NCBI GenBank assembly: GCA_002352045.1
Contig: DEHT01000055.1
Location: forward strand, 78,851 to 108,945
Length of the DNA stretch: 30,095 nucleotides
Source: Chitinophagaceae bacterium UBA2793
Lineage (GTDB): Bacteria > Bacteroidota > Bacteroidia > Chitinophagales > Chitinophagaceae
Direction of reading: 5' to 3'
Below, in pieces: positions 24,309 through 30,095 of this stretch. The translations under genes were made by a program, and so were the position numbers. Numbering within the stretch: position 1 is the stretch's first letter; each line of letters starts with the position of its first letter. The notes beneath the pieces are model-generated. The model saw only the letters and a list, made by a program, of their open reading frames with translations. It ran no database searches and was not told where the DNA came from.

Positions 24309-25187
24309 TTAGTTTCTTTTGTCTAAACCCCAGCTTAGTTTATTTCTAAGTGTTTGTAAGAAATTATTTTCGTTTAGTCTTATTAAGTTAATTCCAAAAC
24401 TTTCTTTTCTTACGGCTAATTGAATTTCTTTTGGCACCAGTTCTCTGCGGCTATCGAGGCTGCAAATAAAATTATCGGTACGCCCTTCTACTTCAAAAGA
24501 AACGATGGTATTGTCTGGTACTATAATGGGTCTTATATTTAAGTTGTGAGGCGATACCGGCGTAATTACAAAACTTGCACTATCCGGAAAAACCACGGGG
24601 CCACTACAACTCAATGAATACCCTGTAGAGCCGGTTGGGGTAGAAACAATTAGACCATCGGCCCAATAAGTATTTAAAAATTCACCATTGAGGAAGGTGC
24701 GAATTTTTATCATGGGTGATGTATCGCTTTTGTGTAAAGTAAATTCGTTGAGTGCATAAGGCATATCTTCAAATAAAGGAACATCGGAATCTAAGTGTAT
24801 CAATGTTCTTTTATCTAACACATACTTTCTTTCTACCAATGCTTCAATGGCATTATGAATTTCATCTCTACCAATATTGGCTAAAAACCCCAGCCTACCA
24901 TAGTTGATGCCCAGTACAGGAATACCGGAGTCTTTCACCAGTGTAACGGTATCCAACAGGGTGCCATCGCCGCCAAGGCTAATTACACAATCTATACTGC
25001 TGTCCATATCGGCACTTGAATTAAAGGTGGAATACGTTCCTTCTAAGTCAACTGCACTATAAAACTGGTTAAAAAAATCCTGGAAAAATACAGGCTCCAC
25101 TCCATGCTTCAGCAATTCATCCAGCAAAAATTCTATATCTTCTAACTGGTTGTTTTCAATACCTCTGCTGTAAATTGCTATTCTCAT
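24309..25187 (-). CDS. nadK: NAD kinase
   Basis: The enzyme phosphorylates NAD to NADP in the cytosol and is essential in most bacteria. The 292-residue protein shows the GGDGT motif at 72-76 (SLGGDGTLLDTV), GINYGRLGFLANIG, the NEFTLHKSD stretch and the glycine-rich PTGSTGYSLSCSGPVVFP signature, followed by ITPVSPHNL. Length and motif order are standard. It is separated by 18 bases from the upstream BamA-like gene and 35 from the histidine kinase gene, so it appears to be in the middle of an operon. Confidence 0.96.
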   Translation of the reverse strand: MRIAIYSRGIENNQLEDIEFLLDELLKHGVEPVFFQDFFNQFYSAVDLEGTYSTFNSSADMDSSIDCVISLGGDGTLLDTVTLVKDSGIPVLGINYGRLGFLANIGRDEIHNAIEALVERKYVLDKRTLIHLDSDVPLFEDMPYALNEFTLHKSDTSPMIKIRTFLNGEFLNTYWADGLIVSTPTGSTGYSLSCSGPVVFPDSASFVITPVSPHNLNIRPIIVPDNTIVSFEVEGRTDNFICSLDSRRELVPKEIQLAVRKESFGINLIRLNENNFLQTLRNKLSWGLDKRN

Positions 25188-25205
25188 GTATGTAAAACCG
25201 GGGGT

Positions 25206-26684
25206 TTAAAAGCCGCCCTTCAAATGCAAAAATAATCCCTTTTGGCCTAATTGATTAAAACTGTATTCGAAGCTGGCGTTTATATCGTATAGGCTTAAAA
25301 TGTCGATACCAAAGCCGCCGCTGTATAATAATCGGTTGCCCAACCTGTCTTTCACTCCATATTTATTGTAAGCATAACCGGCATCGCCGTATGTTTTTGC
25401 AAAAATTTTAAAAGGTATTTTACTTACTATGTTGTTTTTAATTGGAAAGGGTATATTAAAACTTACTAATTGTTTGCGAAGTGTATATTTTCCCATAGTG
25501 GCCAATACGCCATCTATTACATAATCTTCTAACCCACGTAAATAAAATTCACCATAACCCATACCCGCCTGGTTTATATACGGCTGATTAAATGGAAGTC
25601 TTATATAACCACTAAACTGAAGGGCATGATACCATTTTTTTCCAAGCGATAAATACCGGTTATAGCTTCCGGATAAAGAGAGCATATTGCTTTTTTCTTT
25701 CCAGCCAAAACCTCTTTTTACTAAAGTGGCAGAATATGTTTTTCCGTTTAGTGGGTAGTTATTATTGTTGGTGCGACTGTATTGAAAAGTATAACTGAGG
25801 TCTGCAAAACCAATATGTGAACGATTACCATTTTTGTAATAATCTGCATTAAAGTAAGAGGTAATACTATCGGCAACATTTAAATAATTATACCCTGCAC
25901 TAAAGAAATGCCTTTTAAAATATCCTTTGCGTGATAAATATCCGGCACCTATATTAAAATTGTTTTTTACAAAATCTCTGTCGCCAGTATTATATCTTAC
26001 CGGCAAATTTCGGTTGCTTGTTTTATAAATTACTTCACGGCTTTGTGTAAATCCGCCATATACTGCAAAGCCTTCGGTAAGTTTTCTGTTACTATAAGGA
26101 GAGCTGTAGGAAACTGAAAAATTTCTTGAAAAACCATTGAGCAAATAAATTCTCAATTGGTCTCTGCGGCCGCTTAAGTTGTAATGGGCAAACTTAACTC
26201 CGTAGGTAACCCGGTTTAGGCTGGCATTGTATCGGTTTATCCACTCATTATAATTTCTATCTGCCAGTTGAAACTGTGGCGTTGGGTAAATATACCAACG
26301 CTCTTTTACTACAATATCAATTTCAAAATTTCGGGCAGTTATAAACCTGGGGGTTAAACTTACATCACTAAAAAGGTTGGTATTGTAAATTAGTGCCTGC
26401 GATTCTTTTAAACGATCGGCAAGGGTGGCGGCTATAATGCTATCGCCTACCTTTATTTTCAATTCTCTTATGATAATGTACTTCTTTGTTATTTTATTAC
26501 CGCTTATGGTAACATTGGAAAGTTTAATTTTTGCCGAAGAGTCAATCAATGGTAGTTTGTAGGGGTCTTCATCGGTAGGTTGTGAGCTTGCTTTCATTTG
26601 CGGGCTTAAGGCAACACACAACAGTAAAAAAAATTTACAAGCTCCTGTATGCTTTAAAAGGTATGGTAAAAAATGGAGGAGCAA
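25206..26684 (-). CDS. BamA/TamA-like outer-membrane protein with one POTRA domain
   Basis: The exported Omp85-superfamily protein has 492 residues. It appears to start at TTG (26684): no ATG/GTG precedes the signal peptide, and the first internal ATG (residue 30) would remove it. After the signal peptide (hydrophobic core FFLLLCVAL) comes one POTRA-like domain (about 50-130, IKLSNVTISGNKITKKYIIIRELKIKVGD then IYNTNLFSDVSL). A 16-strand-type barrel rich in Tyr/Asn fills the rest, including a GYGEFYLRGLEDYVIDG segment and a C-terminal LFLHLKGGF ending. BamA proper has five POTRAs and about 800 residues, so this is a shorter paralogue, not the essential BamA. It lies between the CBS-domain gene (26-base gap) and nadK. 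The role, perhaps insertion or export of a particular client, is unknown. Confidence 0.83.
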   Translation of the reverse strand: MLLHFLPYLLKHTGACKFFLLLCVALSPQMKASSQPTDEDPYKLPLIDSSAKIKLSNVTISGNKITKKYIIIRELKIKVGDSIIAATLADRLKESQALIYNTNLFSDVSLTPRFITARNFEIDIVVKERWYIYPTPQFQLADRNYNEWINRYNASLNRVTYGVKFAHYNLSGRRDQLRIYLLNGFSRNFSVSYSSPYSNRKLTEGFAVYGGFTQSREVIYKTSNRNLPVRYNTGDRDFVKNNFNIGAGYLSRKGYFKRHFFSAGYNYLNVADSITSYFNADYYKNGNRSHIGFADLSYTFQYSRTNNNNYPLNGKTYSATLVKRGFGWKEKSNMLSLSGSYNRYLSLGKKWYHALQFSGYIRLPFNQPYINQAGMGYGEFYLRGLEDYVIDGVLATMGKYTLRKQLVSFNIPFPIKNNIVSKIPFKIFAKTYGDAGYAYNKYGVKDRLGNRLLYSGGFGIDILSLYDINASFEYSFNQLGQKGLFLHLKGGF

Positions 26685-26710
26685 TCTAAAAATAAAATGT
26701 TTATTAAGAT

Positions 26711-27373
26711 TTAAATATCGAGGTAATTCATCAAATGGCGGTAATTGCTGTGAATTTCGTTTTCAAAATTTTCATTGCCAAAATAATAAATTACATCATA
26801 TTCATAGCGTTCAAAAGTGGCTACAACCGATGCTATTTCTCTTTTATTGATATGCAATGTTACGGTAAGCATTCCATTGCTGCTGTCGGTATGTGTATTC
26901 AAATGAAGAATAGTGCACTCGTTGCTTTCAATAATTCTGCTAATTTCGGATAGGGAAAATTGGTTGCGTTCCATTTCTAAAACAATGATGCCGCCTATTT
27001 CGTTGGCGCCTGCAAAATTGCCCAAAGTTTTTAAAAGGTCGGCAGTACGGATGATGCCTGCTAATTCGCCGGCTTCATTTATTACCGGCACTATATTGCT
27101 ATCGTACTGGTTGCATATGTTTACAGCATTTAAAAAGTGTACATTATCTTTTACCGATGCTTTGATAAAATGTTTTTGTAAAATGTCTATCAACATGCGG
27201 GTGTCTTCTGCATCCAGTAAATCTTCTTCGCTGAGTAAGCCAATAAAAATGTCGTCGGACACTACGGGTAAATGAGTAACTCTATAGTCGGAAAGCAATT
27301 GAATGGCCTTTGCTATACTGTCTTGCAATTGCAGCCTAGGACTGTTGTTATTAATGAGATCGATAGTTAACAT
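26711..27373 (-). CDS. CBS-domain protein
   Basis: The 220-residue cytosolic protein carries two CBS motifs (about 8-60 and 70-130). They are marked by LLSDYRVTHLPVVSDDIFIGLLSEEDLLD and, in the second, DSNIVPVINEAGELAGIIRTADLL. A C-terminal region follows that looks ACT-like (about 140-215, NQFSLSEISRIIESNECTILHL). CBS pairs bind adenine nucleotides, so this is probably a nucleotide-sensing regulator; the target is unknown. The start at 27373 (MLTIDLINNNSP) was preferred over a 24-residue longer frame opening at 27445, because the first CBS motif begins soon after it. It lies two genes upstream of nadK in the same run, an arrangement I recall as common in Bacteroidetes, though this was not checked. 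Confidence 0.85.
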   Translation of the reverse strand: MLTIDLINNNSPRLQLQDSIAKAIQLLSDYRVTHLPVVSDDIFIGLLSEEDLLDAEDTRMLIDILQKHFIKASVKDNVHFLNAVNICNQYDSNIVPVINEAGELAGIIRTADLLKTLGNFAGANEIGGIIVLEMERNQFSLSEISRIIESNECTILHLNTHTDSSNGMLTVTLHINKREIASVVATFERYEYDVIYYFGNENFENEIHSNYRHLMNYLDI

Positions 27374-27454
27374 GTGCCGGTTTTTGGTATTACAAATTAT
27401 TTGGATGTACTTTAAAACATCCGGATGCGTATTAAGAACAGACAAATAAAAGGA

Positions 27455-28231
27455 TTAAAGTGTTGCAGCCGGAGATTTTAATTTTGCCAGGAAACCATCA
27501 AGAATTTTATTAAACTCTGTTGGTACTTCCATCATGGGAGCATGTCCGCATTTATCAATAAAATGCAATTCGCTATTTGGAATTAATTTGTTGAACTCTT
27601 TGCCTACAAAAGGAGGAGTGATGGTATCATCATTGCCCCAAATGAGCAAAGTAGGTTGCATAATATTATTGAGTTCTTCGCCCAGGTTATTGCGAATGGC
27701 ACTTTTTGCTAATGCAATAATTTTAATAACTTTCAAACGATTGTTGGTAATTTCAAATACTTCGTTTACCAACTCGTCTGTAGCCAGGGCAGGGTCGAAA
27801 AAAGTAAGTGCTGTTTTTTTGCGGATATATTCCTTATCGCCCCGTTTAGGATATGTATCGCCCATGCCATTTTCAAAAAGGCCGGAGCTACCGGTTAGGA
27901 TAAGCGATTTTATTCTTTCGGGATGTTTTAAAATATGAACCAATGCCACATGGCCTCCCAGGGAATTGCCCATTAAATGAATGCCCTGGTATTTACGCTG
28001 CTCAATAAACTTGTGTACATATTTTTGTAAACCGCTTACAGAGGTATGCAGCAGGTCTAAATCGAGTAGTGGCAACATTGGAACCACCACTTTGTTGGTT
28101 TGTTTGAAATGTTCTATTAAATACTGGAAATTACTTAGTGCACCAAATAACCCATGCAACAGCACCAAAGGCTCGCCCTGTCCTTCTTCAATATATCTAA
28201 ATTTTCCGTCTTGTTTAATCTCGTAAGTCAT
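27455..28231 (-). CDS. alpha/beta hydrolase
   Basis: This is a serine hydrolase of the alpha/beta fold family, 258 residues, without signal peptide. The oxyanion-hole motif is HGLFG (26-30). The nucleophile elbow GNSLGG has S90, the acidic residue is in GNDDTITPP (D201 or D202), and the catalytic histidine H230 is in CGHAPMMEVP. The substrate is unknown; the family includes esterases, epoxide hydrolases and C-C bond hydrolases. It is the first gene of the minus-strand run, with a perfect TAnnTTTG box at 28301-28308 and a leader of about 60 bases. The CBS-domain gene starts 81 bases further on. Confidence 0.9.
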   Translation of the reverse strand: MTYEIKQDGKFRYIEEGQGEPLVLLHGLFGALSNFQYLIEHFKQTNKVVVPMLPLLDLDLLHTSVSGLQKYVHKFIEQRKYQGIHLMGNSLGGHVALVHILKHPERIKSLILTGSSGLFENGMGDTYPKRGDKEYIRKKTALTFFDPALATDELVNEVFEITNNRLKVIKIIALAKSAIRNNLGEELNNIMQPTLLIWGNDDTITPPFVGKEFNKLIPNSELHFIDKCGHAPMMEVPTEFNKILDGFLAKLKSPAATL

Positions 28232-28300
28232 TTGCTAGTATTGGCTTGCTTTAGTTGCCGCTAAAATAATTGATTTAGCATTAAAACGGTTATTATATTC

Positions 28301-28308
28301 CAAAGATA
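28301..28308 (-). promoter_or_regulatory. TAnnTTTG -7 box for the hydrolase-to-response-regulator run
   Basis: The minus strand reads TATCTTTG, a perfect -7 match, 70 bases upstream of the hydrolase ATG (28231). A well-placed -33 element is not obvious. As the downstream genes are separated by only 10-81 bases, this may serve all six genes to 22581. Confidence 0.45.
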
Positions 28309-28455
28309 ACAAACTGAATAACAAAAATGCATTTAAGACAATCAATATCTTCCTTTGATTTTGTATTGACCTGAGAATAGGGAGACCTAGAAAAGGAGAG
28401 AATAATGTTTGAAGAAAATAAATTTGTAAGGGGTTAATATTTTGATTTGCTTGTA

Positions 28456-28983
28456 TTAAGTTGCTATTGATTCAAAAAAAGCCTGCAACTGGGCAAACAT
28501 ATCTTTAAACCATGGAATGAATTCGCCAAGCCCATCAATAATTTTTGGTGCAAGGGGTTGCAGGTAAGGGTAAATGTTAGAGGATTCAATGGTACTTTGC
28601 GACAGTAGGTTGAGCTGTACAGAATAAAACAAAAACACACTAAAAATAATTCCGTAAAGCAATGCATATAACAATACACCAGCCAGGCGATTGAGCCATC
28701 CCAGCAATACCATTTCCATGCTGCTTTGAATCAATTTGGCTCCCATTCTCACTAAAATAACCACTGTAATAAAAACTACTAAAAAAGAAATTACCGGCAA
28801 CCACTTACCTAAATTTTGTAAAGTGTCGGCAAGTTGTAAAGCAACAAAAGATGAAAGTTTGAGTGCAGCAGCTAAACCTACCACAAAACCTAATACCGAA
28901 AACAATGCAACAATAAAGCCCTTGCTGTAACCTTTGATTACAGCAAGCACTATTAATATAAAAAATACAATGTCTATAAACAT
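28456..28983 (-). CDS. CvpA-family membrane protein
   Basis: The 175-residue inner-membrane protein has four hydrophobic helices (about 2-18, 25-47, 62-84 and 98-124). The family N-terminus reads DIVFFILIVLAVIKGYSKGFIVALFSVLG, and the conserved loop GWLNRLAGVLLYALLYG follows the third helix. CvpA was first linked to colicin V production in E. coli and is found across bacteria with an envelope-related, poorly defined role. It starts two bases after the yqeY stop, so the two are co-transcribed. The assignment is good at family level only. Confidence 0.88.
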   Translation of the reverse strand: MFIDIVFFILIVLAVIKGYSKGFIVALFSVLGFVVGLAAALKLSSFVALQLADTLQNLGKWLPVISFLVVFITVVILVRMGAKLIQSSMEMVLLGWLNRLAGVLLYALLYGIIFSVFLFYSVQLNLLSQSTIESSNIYPYLQPLAPKIIDGLGEFIPWFKDMFAQLQAFFESIAT

Positions 28984-28985
28984 GC

Positions 28986-29438
28986 TTAGGAAGCAAGCAG
29001 TTCTTTTACAATGCTGCTAATAGTTTTACCATCTGCCTTGCCTGCAAGTTGCTTTGAAGCAACGCCCATTACCTTGCCCATATCTGCCGGAGAGGATGCA
29101 CCTGTTTCGGCAATAACTGCTTTGATGGTAGCTTTAATTTCGTCTTCACTTAATTGTTTTGGAAGAAATCTTTCGATAACCTCCATTTCTTCTTTTTCTT
29201 TGGCAGATAGGTCTTCACGGCCTTGCTGTGTAAATATATCAAAAGAGTCTTTGCGCTGTTTCATCATTTTTTGTAAAAACTTTTGCTCAGTGGCTTCATC
29301 AATTTCGCCACCTGCACCGGGCTCAGTTTTTGCCTTTATGATTTCTGCTTTAATAGCTCTTAAGCCTCTTAATACCGCTTCGTTTTTACTCTTCATGGCT
29401 TCTTTCATTTCGGCCATAATATTTTGTTCTAATGACAT
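28986..29438 (-). CDS. yqeY: GatB/YqeY-domain protein
   Basis: The 150-residue cytosolic helical protein resembles the C-terminal domain of the GatB subunit of tRNA amidotransferase. It has MSLEQNIMAEMKEAMKSKNE at the start, then LRGLRAIKAEIIKAK, ERFLPKQLSEDEI and the closing GKVMGVASKQLAGKADG. It is proposed to act on tRNA or tRNA-linked metabolism; the function is not established. The start at 29438 gives the standard length. The frame open to 29516 only adds residues encoded by an 8-base tandem repeat (INQSTNQP). The ribosome-binding region and the repeat at 29451-29502 are thus adjacent. cvpA follows after two bases. Confidence 0.92.
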   Translation of the reverse strand: MSLEQNIMAEMKEAMKSKNEAVLRGLRAIKAEIIKAKTEPGAGGEIDEATEQKFLQKMMKQRKDSFDIFTQQGREDLSAKEKEEMEVIERFLPKQLSEDEIKATIKAVIAETGASSPADMGKVMGVASKQLAGKADGKTISSIVKELLAS

Positions 29439-29450
29439 GTTGTATAGTTT

Positions 29451-29502
29451 ATTGGTTGATTGGTTGATTGGTTGATTGGTTGATTGGTTGATTGGTTGAT
29501 TG
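29451..29502. repeat. 8-base tandem repeat, 6.5 copies, upstream of yqeY
   Basis: ATTGGTTG is repeated perfectly six times plus ATTG (52 bases). It ends 12 bases upstream of the yqeY ATG on the minus strand. The unit is not a multiple of three, and perfect short repeats such as this can gain or lose units by slippage. Confidence 0.95.
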
Positions 29503-29542
29503 AAAAAATTAATCAACTAAAATACGAAATTGGGATTTGAAT

Positions 29543-29887
29543 TTACTTTTGCTCCTGCATTTGTATTGCCCTGAATTTTTCGTTGAACAGTTTGGCAAAT
29601 TTTTTCATATCGTCTGCCAGGCCTTCCTGCTGTGTGGCTCTTTTAAATGAATCGGCCATGCCCATTATCATTTGATAATAAAAATCGGCCATTTCATCCA
29701 TCATCATATCTTTTGTCCAAAGGTCAATTCGTAGAGCTGTTTTATCGAGCCCATCCCAAAATGCAATTGCCATGGCTTTTGCTTTTTGAGACATATCGGC
29801 ACTACTGTCGCTTGCCTGCCAGTTTATTTGTTCGGGAATTTTATTGTTGTCGAGCAACACATCTATTGTAATGGTTGATTTTTGCAT
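29543..29887 (-). CDS. gldC: gliding motility-associated protein GldC
   Basis: The 114-residue small soluble protein matches GldC of Flavobacterium: ITIDVLLDNNKIPEQINWQASD at the start, ALRIDLWTKDMMMDEMADFYYQ in the middle and MADSFKRATQQEGLADDMKKFAKLFNEKF at the end. GldC contributes to gliding motility in Flavobacterium; it also occurs in Bacteroidetes that do not visibly glide. In Flavobacterium gldB lies next to it; here the upstream neighbour is a glycosyltransferase. The gene has a perfect -7 box at 29910-29917. The gap to the downstream yqeY start is 104 bases and holds the tandem repeat. Confidence 0.9.
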   Translation of the reverse strand: MQKSTITIDVLLDNNKIPEQINWQASDSSADMSQKAKAMAIAFWDGLDKTALRIDLWTKDMMMDEMADFYYQMIMGMADSFKRATQQEGLADDMKKFAKLFNEKFRAIQMQEQK

Positions 29888-29909
29888 TTGCTTTTATTTT
29901 TTCAAACTG

Positions 29910-29917
29910 CAAATTTA
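29910..29917 (-). promoter_or_regulatory. TAnnTTTG -7 box for gldC
   Basis: The minus strand reads TAAATTTG followed by C, a perfect -7 match. It lies 23 bases upstream of the gldC ATG at 29887, in the 34-base gap after the glycosyltransferase stop. No clear -33 element is present. Confidence 0.45.
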
Positions 29918-29921
29918 GCCA

Positions 29922-30095
29922 TCATTGTTCTTTTTTAGGCATGGTAGTAAAAATAGTTTGACATAGCCTGTTAGCCATTTGTGGAAGCTGGTATTCTGCC
30001 GATAACTCCAGGCCTTTCTGTATCAATTTTGTCCTTAACAATTCATCTTTGTAAAGCAGCATCAATTTTTCAGCAATGCTTTGTTCATTAATAGT
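29922..30095 (-). CDS. glycosyltransferase (GT4-like), C-terminal end, cut by right edge
   Basis: The last 57 codons of a minus-strand gene end in TGA at 29922. The translation (ESIAEKLM-like helix: INEQSIAEKLMLLYKDELLRTKLIQKGLELSAEYQLPQMANR, broken here into its helices) has the two-helix ending seen in family 4 glycosyltransferases, in which a short helix with paired basic and acidic residues (KDELLRTKLIQKGL) is followed by an aromatic/hydrophobic helix returning to the N-domain. The catalytic part is outside the window, so neither donor nor acceptor can be named. It ends 34 bases before the gldC start. Confidence 0.55.
   Translation of the reverse strand, partial: TINEQSIAEKLMLLYKDELLRTKLIQKGLELSAEYQLPQMANRLCQTIFTTMPKKEQ

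Noticed and set aside
27374..27445. 24-residue N-terminal extension of the CBS protein
   Set aside because: Not part of the CBS fold, and the ATG at 27373 leaves complete motifs.
29439..29516. Extension of YqeY through the 8-base repeat
   Set aside because: Yields a low-complexity INQSTNQP tract absent from the family; kept only as an alternative in the repeat finding.

Overview
The window looks like a chromosomal segment from a Bacteroidetes (Bacteroidota) bacterium, most likely of the Chitinophagaceae/Chitinophagales. The DNA is AT-rich. Recognisable promoters carry the Bacteroidetes -7 motif TAnnTTTG, and Shine-Dalgarno sequences are mostly weak or absent. Two exported proteins end in type IX secretion (T9SS) type A sorting domains. 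The window also holds a CarboxypepD_reg-like TonB-dependent receptor, BatD, GldC and DUF4402 proteins, all common in this phylum. I saw no tRNA, rRNA, CRISPR array, insertion sequence or phage gene.

Left part (1-4800): the 5' end of radA runs off the left edge on the minus strand. It is divergent from a forward cluster of a TonB-dependent receptor, a small exported helical protein, a six-helix membrane protein and a winged-helix regulator; the last two genes overlap. The 458-base gap between radA and the receptor holds a long hairpin and a candidate receptor promoter. A bidirectional terminator separates the cluster from convergent pdxA (vitamin B6 synthesis).

Centre (6097-18970): this is the most interesting region. 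Six forward genes encode a DUF4402-like exported subunit, an outer-membrane usher-like protein, a second alanine-rich DUF4402 subunit, a PapD-like chaperone, an M1 metallopeptidase with a T9SS tail, and a 1864-residue T9SS cargo protein. The large protein has seven exact 150-base repeats (a probable seven-bladed propeller), a DUF11-like segment, Ig-like domains and a long thrombospondin-type-3 calcium-binding stalk. The first four genes have the parts list of a chaperone-usher surface fibre built from DUF4402 subunits. I know of no characterised example in Bacteroidetes, but I could not search. A strong terminator lies between the second subunit and the chaperone.

Right part (19044-30095): a YjjG-like HAD phosphatase (minus) is divergent from a short-chain dehydrogenase (plus), with two palindromes between them. 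BatD follows. Facing BatD is a six-gene minus-strand run transcribed in the order alpha/beta hydrolase, CBS-domain protein, single-POTRA BamA-like outer-membrane protein, NAD kinase, histidine kinase and OmpR-type response regulator, probably from one TAnnTTTG promoter near 28304. Further right, also on the minus strand, are a glycosyltransferase C-terminus (cut by the right edge), gldC, a YqeY-like protein and a CvpA-family protein. An 8-base tandem repeat (6.5 copies) sits immediately upstream of the yqeY start. Several starts were moved inward from the longest open frame (pdxA, first DUF4402 gene, HAD, SDR, CBS, YqeY) on the basis of family N-termini or signal peptides.
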